A program made the position numbers and the translations under genes. This document shows positions 46,901 to 55,721 of a DNA stretch of 64,000 nucleotides, piece by piece. Each line of letters begins with the position of its first letter. Within the stretch, counting starts at the first letter, position 1. Origin of the DNA: Prillingera fragicola (Eukaryota > Basidiomycota > Tremellomycetes > Trichosporonales > Trichosporonaceae); the NCBI GenBank assembly GCA_002335605.1, contig BEDY01000010.1, forward strand, positions 186,001 to 250,000, written 5' to 3'. The notes under the pieces are model-generated. The model searched no databases. It was given only the letters and a program-made list of their open reading frames with translations, and was not told the DNA's origin.

Positions 46901-48458
46901 TTGCCGCCGAAGACGTGCGAAAAGGTCTGGCCGCTGGTACCCACCGGAATCTCAGGCTCGTTGAAGCCATAGACGACCTTCATCCACTCGCTCTCGCCGT
47001 GCTCAACGGTCTGGTCTTCGAACGCGTACTTGCGGTTAACAAACTTGGCACGCCACGTCTCGATACCTCGCTTGGAGCGAAGCTGGTCAAACTCCTGGTA
47101 GACGTCCGTCTTGGAAACCTCAATGTCGGTCTCGTGGCCACCAGAGAAACGCTTGGCACGAGGCTTGACGAACAGGTTGCGCTGAATGCCGTGCACTGAG
47201 ACGCAAGCCGAGACATACTTGTTGGTGTTGCGATCGAGAACTTTGCCAACGAGGTGGATGATGCCATCCTGGTCAAGAAAGTCGAGCCAGAAGATGCGCA
47301 GCGACCCGTCCTGCTCGAGCACGTTCTCCGACTTGGTCGAACCTTGGGGCACGCGCACAGAGTCAATGTCGCTCTTGGGCTGGAGAAGTGTCTCCTGCAC
47401 CTGCTGCCAGTTGGTGCGCTCCGGAGCCTTGCGGACAGCGACAACGGGTTTGCGGATGGGGGTCTCGGGTTCCTCCTGGGGCTCAGGCTTGGCCGAAGCC
47501 TTGGTCGATGTCGTGTTGACCATGCGGCGACGTACACTGGCAGCACCAACGCGTGCGGGCGCTGCACGCGGCTTGATGGCCATCTCATTGTCGTCAATGT
47601 CGATAGGCTCCTCCTTTATGAAAGGCTCGTCGACGTCCATGCCAAAGTCAACGCCTTCCTCTGGGTCCTCGTCCTCGGGCTCGGGCTTGATAGTCGCTTC
47701 ACTGATGCGAGGCTTCTTCTTGCCCAAAGCCCCGCCAAGCGGATCCCAGTCCTCCTCGTCGCTCTCATCGCCGAAGCGTTTGCGTTGCGACGAAAAGAAT
47801 CCAGAGTCTGAGCTGGGCGGCGCAGGGTCTGACGATGCAAACTCTGTTGGCGGCGACGACTTGCGCTTGCGCGATGGCTCGGCAGTGACTGTCGAAAGCA
47901 GAGACGCCATAAAGTCGTCCTCATTGACGGCAGCGGGTGCAGGGCGGTACGTTCCCTTTGCCTGCTGGGGTCGCGCATAGTCTGAAAAGCTCGACTTTGA
48001 CTTGGCACCACCCTTCGTGGCAGCCGAGGCACCAGCCTTGGCTGCCTTTGCACGAGCCTTTGCGCGCTTGGCCTTGCGTGCTGGATGTTAGTTTCAGGGG
48101 GCAAGTGACAAGGACCCACCTTTCCTCAACTCTTCGTCTTCCCCTTCAAAGTCATCCTCATCCTCACTCTCCTCCTGTTCGTCACCGTCCCATTCATCGA
48201 CACCATTGTCGACGTAGCCGCTTCCGTCGTCGTCAATGATGAAATCATCATTCTCGACGCGCGTCCCAACAATGGCACGGTACTGGTCGTCGGTGACCTC
48301 GTCGTAGATTTCAGACTCTTGTGGCTGCGAGTGAGCCGTTGTGCCATGTGTATGCAGCTTACCTTCCACTGTGACAGACGTCCTCCCTTCTGCCTTGCCT
48401 CGCGCAGGGCTGCCAGACGATCAGTCTTTGCCCCTTGGGGACGAGTTGCTGGTGGCAT
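43954..48458 (-). CDS. POL1: DNA polymerase alpha catalytic subunit
   Basis: Exons 48363-48458, 48120-48324 and 43954-48080 (introns of 38 and 39 nt) give 1475 aa, normal for Pol1. It extends RNA primers in the Pol alpha-primase complex at origins and on the lagging strand, in the nucleus. The N-terminus starts MPPATRPQGAKTDRLAALREARQKGG, like other Pol1 proteins, then an acidic stretch (DEWDGDEQEESEDEDD) and a basic segment. Family B motifs: DFNSLYPSIIQEYN (~878), LTANSMYGCLGFAGSRF, and YGDTDS with Tyr1012. The exonuclease-like region has VGHNFLGNNFEALLYRL but lacks the full catalytic acidic set, as expected for alpha. Two C-terminal Cys modules (CPSCDASW ... CPGCDKP; CDADDCGARTRAM ... CLGFNRPGCKG) bind metal and the B subunit. 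An MCB box lies in its promoter. Confidence 0.97.
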
Positions 48459-48539
48459 TGTAGGTTGTAGTGGTATGAAGAGGATTGTTAATGAGGACAG
48501 GGTTGATTGGACCCAACATTGACGCGCAACAGCATCGCG

Positions 48540-48545
48540 ACGCGT
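48540..48545. promoter_or_regulatory. ACGCGT (MCB) element in POL1 promoter
   Basis: A palindromic ACGCGT sits 82 bp upstream of the POL1 ATG, flanked by further CGCG words (TCGCGACGCGTCGC). MCB boxes bind MBF (Mbp1-Swi6) and drive G1/S expression of replication genes in yeasts, POL1 being a classical target. Confidence 0.65.
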
Positions 48546-48587
48546 CGCAATGTTACGTAATAAAAACATTGGAAGAAGTCAAAATAG

Positions 48588-48618
48588 CACGTGGGATGCG
48601 CGTGACCTCAGTCACGTG
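48588..48618. promoter_or_regulatory. two CACGTG E-boxes
   Basis: CACGTG at 48588-48593 and GTCACGTGA around 48613-48618, in the divergent promoter between POL1 and the gene at 49197. These are candidate sites for Cbf1-type bHLH factors. Confidence 0.45.
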
Positions 48619-49196
48619 ATACTAATCTGGGATGGCTGGTGGACTAATGACTAGCATCAATTTCTAATTGGGGTAGTTTTTGTAATGAGCTAATTAGGGC
48701 TGGAACATGAAACGAGTATGAGAATAGGAATGAGAGCAGTTGCCGGACCTCTCATGCAGGCGGCTCCTCCCATGTAGTCATTCTCTTGCTCCGCAGTGTG
48801 GGCCCAGCATGTCCAGGGCTTTCCTTCTAGACTCTGGACGAATGCCGGGAACGATGCACCACCATGTCTACCACCCCAGCCAGCAGCAACATTGAGAACG
48901 GCACGGGATGATTCCCGTGCCTGATTTCGTCATATCGCCACCCACATTGGGCAGAGGAGGGAGACATGCCACTTCTGGTCCATCGTCGACCTCTCTCTCT
49001 CTCTTGCTGTGTCCTGCCTGCTTGATCACTGCTGCTGCCTCCTGCCTCTTGCAGCTCGACCTAGCTGCGGCTATGGCAGCAAATCCATCAAGCTAAGCTC
49101 ATCATCCTCGACTATCCTATACCTTTCACCCACCCATCGACCCTCGCCTCGGCAGCACTCTGACCTCGCTGGCGTCGACAACCCTCTGCCTGCATC

Positions 49197-50198
49197 ATGC
49201 ATCACGCCCTTGGAAACATGCTGAACACCAAGTCGCTTGTCAACGTCTCTCTTGTCGGCAAGCCATCCGTGCCCATGGCATCAGTACGTGGCCTCCTTTG
49301 ACCAGCACTCTGACCAGCTACAGCAGCCATACATCCCCCCGCTAAAGACCTTTGACGACCTCCGCTCTGTACTCGCAACGCCGCGGGCTCGATGGCATCC
49401 ACCGTGAGTAGCAGCACGATGCGGGGCTCGCCCTTGCCGGCACTTGATTACCTGCTGCTCCCACTCACACAATCACACAGATATGTCTGTGATGTGCTCG
49501 GCGCCTACATCAAGCCCCGCCTGCTCCGCCCCTGGCGACTCCGAAGACAGCCCGTGCTGGAACGCGACCTGTCCTACCTCGAATGCGAGGTAAGTTTGGG
49601 CTTGCCACGCAAGTCTCCGCTCCCGTCCCTTTATGCAGCGCCGCATCGGCCACTGCGCAGGCCACATACGACGCCAAACGACGCCCCCACAACCTCTTCA
49701 CACCTGATGCCAGCTGACGTCCAGTTTCCCGAGTTTGCAGCCGAGTTCCGCGCAATTCGAAAGACGTACCGACTCCGTCCCCTCATCACCTCCCACTCTG
49801 CCGCACACCACACCTCCCCGCACCCACTGCTAGGCGCACACGCACTGCGCCGCGCAGCACACTGGGACGTCGACCCGTCCGCTCCACCGGCGTATGAGCA
49901 GGCCGACCCCGAGCCCGAGGCGACCATGATCCTCGAGATGCGCCTCGTGGCGGAGCGGGAGGAGCAGGAGCGCGCAGCAAAGGAGGCGCGCCTGGAGCGG
50001 AGCCGTCAACGCCGCGCGCGAAGGGTGAGCATGTATGTCCTCGAGAGGGAGATGGAGCGGGAGAGGCAGGAGAGGGAGGGGCCGTTGCCTGCCCTCGAGT
50101 TTCCGCGGTTGGAGTTCATCTGGGACGACAACTCGCCGTCAAGCTCTAATGCTGCTTGCTGTGGCGGGAGGGAGCGGCCGCTTTCGATGTGGGTGTAG
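49197..50198 (+). CDS. uncharacterised protein with one copy of a novel ~75-residue module
   Basis: Exons 49197-49283, 49324-49403, 49481-49589 and 49725-50198 (introns of 40, 77 and 135 nt) give 249 aa. No known family. Residues ~36-110 form a helical module: TFDDLRSVLATPRAR, then VCDVLGAYIKPRLLRP, then FPEFAAEFRAIRKTYRLR. It matches two copies in the protein at 55722. Later PPAYEQADPEPEAT (146-159) starts a second shared segment, followed by a long charged helix, probably a coiled coil (MRLVAEREEQERAAKEARLE). The tail is acidic and ends GGRERPLSMWV. The third intron was placed so that YLECE joins FPEF, because the genomic sequence between them has an in-frame stop and the paralogues read through without a gap; its acceptor is GCTGACGTCCAG. 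The start ATG could also be the second in-frame Met (GNMLN). Confidence 0.75.
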
Positions 50199-50889
50199 GT
50201 GGAGGCGGAGGCGAGGAGGATACCATCTCATCTCGTTGTAATATCTGTTATTGTGGTTTAGAGCGCTTAGTGGATAACAAATGGCATGACCTTTGCGGCC
50301 ATGGTCTTGACGAGTCGGACTGAAGCGGCGACGCAAGGCTGTGACGCCGAGGACCACCCCTCAATGTCCATTCTTCGACTCTCCTCTTTGTACATTACCA
50401 GGACCAGAACCTCGGCTGGAGCGATACTCACCGCCTGCCTGGCTGCGCTCATCGCGGCGAGTTTACATGTTTGGTGCCTGAACCTGGGCGGGTTGGGTCG
50501 TCTTGTTTGGGTGAAAGACGGCTGGGACTAGAGGACGGGTAGGTATATGCATGCAATGTAGCAGAGTATGGAGAGCTGTACCAGGACATGAACAATGAAG
50601 GAGAGGGAGCAGTGTCGCGAGCGGCGTTACCGCATGCAAATGCACTGTAAAAGACTGGAAGACACCGCCTCGGCATCGCCCGCGTAGGCCATGACATTGT
50701 TCAAAGCCACGGCACCCTCTCGGCGACTTGTTCCATTGTTGCTCTCCTTGCCCAGTCCTGCGCAGCCTTCTCGTACCCTCCGCCTTGGCACTGTGCTGCT
50801 TCTCTTCTTCTTCTTCTTCTCTCTCTTTCTCTCTCCCTCTCTACAGCTGCTCTCTTTCCCGCGCTACCGTGTACTAGGCAGCAGGCAAG
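50199..50889. other. 0.7 kb intergenic
   Basis: A minus-strand start at 50692 (MAYAGDAEAVSSSLLQCICM) looks coding for 20 residues, but no convincing continuation was found. 50790-50860 is a CT-rich leader of the next gene. Confidence 0.4.
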
Positions 50890-53800
50890 ATGAGCGACCA
50901 CTACAGCGCTGCCGGCAACTACAGAGACACAGCCACCTCCACCGACCCAGATCGACCGCCGGCCACGAGCGTCCCTTCACCACCAACAGTGACGAGCAAG
51001 CACTCGAGGGGACATGCATCGACATCCTCCTTGCCCCCTCTTGACATGGGGTTCACGTCGCCTCCTCTTCCACAACTACCACAGGAAAAGCCACTCCCCA
51101 GCACCCCTCCGTCATCATCACAATCCTACGTGCCCTTCTCAGCTCCCATGTTCGCGCCCTCCCCGACCACAGCCAACACCACACCATTCAGCCCCATGAC
51201 ACCGACGGACTTTCCTGTCCTGGGGAGCTCGTCGGGAATCACCCTCAGCAACGCCGCATCACTCTCGCTTGCGCGCCAAGCCCTCTCCGCGCAGGTAGAA
51301 GGCGCCGCGCAGCAGCGTGCCCCCGAGGACACCCAAGGCCACAGCCCGGCGAGAGCAAGTGCGGGGGGTCCGAGGATGGCACCGATTGTCAAGAACGTCG
51401 CGGCCGCGGTGAGGCCCAGGATACAGGGCTCGTCGAGGACCAAGAGCCAGCGTGCGACACTCGTCATGGTCGCGCCTGGTGGTTCCGACCGCGTCGACTT
51501 GGACGGGGAGGAGGGCGTGGTGAGCTCGATGGAAGGGTCGGTGAGCGGGAAGAGCTCGCGGCGGTCGTCGTTTGGAGAAGACTCGGCAGCGGCAGACGGG
51601 CGTGAGACCGTGGGAGGCGGTGGCGCTCAGCCACATTCAGCCGGCGTCGCCGAGGTTGACGTCGCCGACCCAGCACACACCGCTGGTCAAGCGTCTACGG
51701 CGGCAACAAGCCCACCCAACTCGCCACCGCAGGTGACACTGCAGCCCGCGCTCGAGCTCACAGCACCGTCACCACCCAAAACACCGCCCGGAGACATTAC
51801 CCCTTTGGTGGCGGGCTGCCGGACTTCCTCCGACTCGGCTGGCTCAAACCCCGGCAGCGGCGGCCGGCCATCCTTGTCTGTCGCGCCAGTGACGCTCGTG
51901 GCCCCGCCGACTATTACTGTTCAGCAGGCTACACCGATTACGTCCAAACCCCTCGTGTCGATGCCAACGCCGACGCCCAGAGCCGTTTCGGCGACTGAGA
52001 GCGCGGCCCAGGGGTCGAAACCGTCCGTGTCTGCTGACCCAGTCTGGGATAGCTGGCCTGCAGCAACGTCTGAGCACGCGCCGGCTGATGCATCAGCGCC
52101 CGTGACTCAAGATTCGGTCTGGGACAGCTGGCCGGCCGCGAACCCCGCTGTGGCGTCAGAGACGCCCAAGCCGAATACGAGTATCTGGGACACGAGCGCC
52201 ATGCCGGCACCGCCGAGTACGCAGCAGCAGAACAGCTTCTGGGACACGGCAGCCACGGCCTGTCCAGCACCACCGCCACGACTGGCTGCCAGCGATGGGC
52301 AAAAGCCTGTTCAGCACTTTGTCCCCAAAGGCGCCGCACCACCACCCACGGCGCCACTGCCTGCGCGCAACGCCGTGCCGGTCCCTCCAGTGAAGGAGGC
52401 GCGCATTCCCGTGGTCAGTGTAGGCAAGACGAATGCGTCTCTGTTCGATTGGCACAGCCAGGCACCCTCCCAGCCGCCACTACAGACTGTTGAACGCTCG
52501 ACGCGCCGATTGTCTGACGCCAGCAGCACCGGCAGCGTCAGTGCTCACGTCGGCGTCATTGGCGACATGTCCGGCTCGGCAGTCGACGACGAGAATGGGC
52601 CTGCCGAGCATCTGGCTACGGCAGCGCAAGAACCCTTCTACTCGCCCGACTCGTACGGCTCCCACGACGTGTTTACCCGCCCCCGCGCACCATCCTACCC
52701 CACACAGCCCGACCCCCTAATGATTCGCGACACTTCCCCGCCGCTGAGGGACGACATCCCCCCGCCAGCAGAGGGTGAGGATCCGTGGGCGGGCGACTTT
52801 GCCAACGACCTCTTTGCGCACCTCACGGGCGGCATGCCGGCTACCAAGCCGCAGAGCTACCCCCGGCGGATGAGCGGGAGCCGCCTCGCGCCGTCCGAGA
52901 CGCACTCGTATGACAGCACCACCAGCGCGTTGTCTACTGGCAGTGCGCTGTCGGGCATGACTGCGTTGTCGGGCAGCACGGCGGCCACGAGCGTCGGCGG
53001 CGGGGAGTGGGAGGACAAGGGGGAGAGTCTCAGCCCGACGTCCAGCGCCCTTGGTCTTGCGCGCAAGAGTGCTACGCGCAGGAAGCGTATCTCTGCGCCG
53101 GCCGACTTTTCTCGCAATCTTCCAGTCGGCTTTGCTGCTTCGTTGGGCTACGACCGGCGTGCGTCAGCCTTGCCACAGTTTACATGGGAGGGCGAGCAGC
53201 AGCAGTCCGTGGAGGAGCTCTATGAGCAAGACACTCCGAGCTCGATCACGTCGGACGCCAGCAAGAAAAAGGCAAACAGGATGTCCATGTTTGCTACGCC
53301 CAACCCGACGTCCGAGATGCGGTACGACCATTCAGCCCCGGTGCCCACTGACGACCAAGCGCGTAGCCTGGCGCCTCAGCAGGAGCGCGACCTCGCGCCG
53401 TCCCGCTCCATGGCGGCGCTCAAGGCCGGCGCAGAGCAGCAGGCGCGCAAGCTGGCCAACAGGAGGTCCATGTTCGACATGTCGTCCAAAGGGTACGACG
53501 CCCTACGCCATCCCATCCCCAAGCGCCAGGCTTCGGTACACGAGTCAACGCCAATCTACGCCTCGCGCGCAATGAGCGATCCACCCTCCGCCTTCCCCCC
53601 TATCCCCATCCGCAGCGCGAGCGGCGGCATGGAGCGGTCAAGGGCGGCGCACATGGGTCGCTCAGCGAGTGCCGGCGTCGAGGTGCAGGAGTCCGCTTCG
53701 GGGGGCAGTGACCGGCCTCGGGGCGTGTTCAGAGCGTTTGGCGGAGGCGGAGGCGCGGAGAAGAAGCAGCATGCCAAGAGCGGGAGTCTGCCTGGTGGGA

Positions 53801-53925
53801 CTGGCGCGGGGGTGGGACAGGGTGCGTTACCGGCGTTGCTCACTGCCATGGCGCCCGGGGCGCCGGGTATAGCTGGTGTTGTTGCTGCTAGGGCTAGGGC
53901 TGCTACTATTGCGGGCAGGATTTGA
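50890..53925 (+). CDS. uncharacterised 1011-aa disordered protein with repeated WD[ST] motifs
   Basis: One uninterrupted frame from MSDHYSAAGNY to AATIAGRI. No family recognised. The chain is Ser/Pro/Ala/Thr-rich and probably disordered throughout. Its most distinctive part, residues ~383-455, has four evenly spaced tryptophan motifs: PVWDSWPAA (~386), SVWDSWPAA (~411), SIWDTSA (~433) and SFWDTAA (~451), with a related SLFDWHS near 518. Such short aromatic-acidic motifs in disordered chains often serve as docking peptides for adaptor or clathrin-ear domains. Another possible conserved patch is GEDPWAGDFANDLFAHLTGG near residue 630. RMSMFATPN and RRSMFDMS near the C-terminus form a second small repeat with basophilic kinase sites. 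No membrane segment. A role in trafficking or signalling scaffolds is inference. Confidence 0.75.
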   Translation: MSDHYSAAGNYRDTATSTDPDRPPATSVPSPPTVTSKHSRGHASTSSLPPLDMGFTSPPLPQLPQEKPLPSTPPSSSQSYVPFSAPMFAPSPTTANTTPFSPMTPTDFPVLGSSSGITLSNAASLSLARQALSAQVEGAAQQRAPEDTQGHSPARASAGGPRMAPIVKNVAAAVRPRIQGSSRTKSQRATLVMVAPGGSDRVDLDGEEGVVSSMEGSVSGKSSRRSSFGEDSAAADGRETVGGGGAQPHSAGVAEVDVADPAHTAGQASTAATSPPNSPPQVTLQPALELTAPSPPKTPPGDITPLVAGCRTSSDSAGSNPGSGGRPSLSVAPVTLVAPPTITVQQATPITSKPLVSMPTPTPRAVSATESAAQGSKPSVSADPVWDSWPAATSEHAPADASAPVTQDSVWDSWPAANPAVASETPKPNTSIWDTSAMPAPPSTQQQNSFWDTAATACPAPPPRLAASDGQKPVQHFVPKGAAPPPTAPLPARNAVPVPPVKEARIPVVSVGKTNASLFDWHSQAPSQPPLQTVERSTRRLSDASSTGSVSAHVGVIGDMSGSAVDDENGPAEHLATAAQEPFYSPDSYGSHDVFTRPRAPSYPTQPDPLMIRDTSPPLRDDIPPPAEGEDPWAGDFANDLFAHLTGGMPATKPQSYPRRMSGSRLAPSETHSYDSTTSALSTGSALSGMTALSGSTAATSVGGGEWEDKGESLSPTSSALGLARKSATRRKRISAPADFSRNLPVGFAASLGYDRRASALPQFTWEGEQQQSVEELYEQDTPSSITSDASKKKANRMSMFATPNPTSEMRYDHSAPVPTDDQARSLAPQQERDLAPSRSMAALKAGAEQQARKLANRRSMFDMSSKGYDALRHPIPKRQASVHESTPIYASRAMSDPPSAFPPIPIRSASGGMERSRAAHMGRSASAGVEVQESASGGSDRPRGVFRAFGGGGGAEKKQHAKSGSLPGGTGAGVGQGALPALLTAMAPGAPGIAGVVAARARAATIAGRI

Positions 53926-54299
53926 GTGTCTGAGTGTACTAGTTGTATGAGCCATGCATGTCCTGTATGGCTGTGTCGTGCGCGAGATGGCCACAAGCTA
54001 CAAGCGACGAGAGGAATGATTGTTGGTGCCACACGAGTTGATCTAGTTGTCATTCCTGCTGCCATCGAGCACAACAGACGAGCATAGCTCTTCCATCTTT
54101 CTGCGTGCCACTCACTCATCGTCGTCCTCTTTCCCACTCCTGCTGGTTCTCATTCACATACATCGCTTCGCTACCACTGCCTCCGCCCTCACGGCCACCA
54201 CTCACCCGCACTGCCTCTACACCAGCTTCACACGCCTTGCTACCCTTCAAAAGCACCATCCAAGCACCTTTCTTCACCGCTTGCACAACCACCACCACC
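53926..54299. other. 0.37 kb intergenic
   Basis: 3' flank of the 1011-aa gene and CT/CACC-rich leader of the next gene; nothing else. Confidence 0.4.
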
Positions 54300-54650
54300 A
54301 TGTCAACCCCAACGTCGACCCCGCTCCAGCCCTTCATCCCAACCATCCACGCCGGCATCATCCCAAACCTCACCCCCGCCGAACCAGCCACAACGCTACC
54401 CGGGGCAGCAGCCACCATGATCAACCCGCCGCACGCCACGACCGACAACGCAGCCGCCATGGGCGTCGCTGCCGCGGCCCTCGTTCTGGGCACGTTCAGT
54501 ACGCTTGCCTGGGTGGCGTTTGCGGTCGTTTTCTGGCGCAGGCAGAGGGAGCGCCGGGCTCGGTGCCGGGAGAAGGTGCAGTGGGTCAAGTGGGAGGAGG
54601 GCAGTGTTGGCGCGAGTTATGAGGGGGGCAAGAAGGTGCTCGAGGTGTGA
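54300..54650 (+). CDS. small single-pass membrane protein
   Basis: 116 aa, single exon, starting MSTPTSTPLQPF at an ATG preceded by a CCACCACCACCA leader. The N-terminal ~50 residues are Thr/Pro/Ala-rich without a signal peptide. One membrane helix (AAAMGVAAAALVLGTFSTLAWVAFAVVFW) is followed by a basic stop-transfer (RRQRERRARCREK) and a charged tail ending GGKKVLEV. The positive-inside rule puts the tail in the cytosol. No family recognised. An upstream in-frame ATG (54105) would add 65 residues of translated leader and is unlikely. Confidence 0.65.
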   Translation: MSTPTSTPLQPFIPTIHAGIIPNLTPAEPATTLPGAAATMINPPHATTDNAAAMGVAAAALVLGTFSTLAWVAFAVVFWRRQRERRARCREKVQWVKWEEGSVGASYEGGKKVLEV

Positions 54651-55721
54651 GTTGGGGGAGAATGTACTGTACATGGCCTCGACGTCTTTGGCGGCTTTGA
54701 GCTTGCCCTCCCATGATCTCTAGACTGATCTACTCATGCTCAACTAACTCATTTCCTCAGGTCCAACCAGCCAAGCTCGCCGCGACGCGCCACTCCAGCC
54801 GGCTCACGCCTGCGATGCTGCTGAACCTGGTAAATCCACGCCGAAGCCCACCCGACTAGCCGGGCAAGCCGAGCAAGAGCGGCGTCGCGGCCTTCGGCCG
54901 CCGATGCGATGCCGATACGGGTGGTCGCAGTGACGACTACCGGCGAGCCTGCTGCGCGCAAACAACGCATTGTCTTGGCAGAACGCCGTCAGGACACATC
55001 TACAACGTCCCCTCAGCTGTTGCCATTGTCGTTGACATTGAGCTGATCTTTGCTCTCCGGTCGGAGCTCTCGGCATGGAGATAGAGTGGTATGGCACGTG
55101 GAGGTTCCCGCTTTACGACACGGAGCAAGGTACGACGAGCACGATGCTGCACATGGTGGGGTCCAGGCCGACGAGGAAGAGAGCAGAGATAGCACGGCGA
55201 CCAGGGACTCTTTGTTACCCTGGGCCAACATGAGCATGGTCCCTGGATGAATCAGCCTGGGCAGGTTCCAGTGAACTGACGAGCAGCAGCATGGTGATGG
55301 CGACTGGCTTCTTGGGTCGCTTTGGTCATGCAGAGAAAGTATTGAGCATGCTATGGACCAGGTAATGTCTTGACCTCGCCAGTGTACATGGACTGCACGC
55401 TGCATGCATAGCAAGACGCTCTTTGCAACCACATGAGGGATTAACTGTGGTATTTACGTAAACCACAGCCACAACAGCATCAGCAGTGACGCCACCCGTT
55501 TATTGCTCGTTTGACCTCGTACTCTCTTTCTTTCTCTCTTTGTCTGCTCTCCTGTCTCCTCACTGGCATTTCATCTTTCTCACCCCACATCAGATACCAC
55601 CACTTGCCTTTACTCTCATCCCAACCCCACCCTCCACCTCCTCACTCCTCCATTCTCACACGACCCACACGACCCTTCGGCTAAACCACAGCCGTCTCAC
55701 ACTCACCCCCCACACGAGCAC
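54651..55721. other. 1.07 kb intergenic
   Basis: No gene seen. The last ~200 bp (55510-55720) is a CT-rich leader of the two-module gene. Confidence 0.4.

Larger units (their letters stand above)
48459..49196. other. 0.74 kb divergent promoter region
   Basis: Shared upstream region of POL1 (-) and the module gene (+), with the MCB box, a TTACGTAA palindrome (48553-48560) and two E-boxes near POL1. The half nearest 49197 is CT-rich with no other features. Confidence 0.5.

Noticed and set aside
45505..47199. 564-codon plus-strand frame antisense to POL1
   Set aside because: Same artefact as over PAL; POL1 motifs on the other strand are decisive.
49665..49724. Alternative fourth exon beginning ATYDAKRRPHNLF in the 49.2 kb gene
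   Set aside because: It reaches an in-frame stop with no donor before it; skipping it joins YLECE to FPEF, matching the paralogous copies.
50530..50692. Minus-strand start MAYAGDAEAVSSSLLQCICM, possible tiny hydrophobic protein
   Set aside because: The first 20 codons look coding and a hydrophobic stretch (FIVHVLVQLSILCYIACIYL) lies further on, but no splice joins them with legal GT-AG sites in frame.
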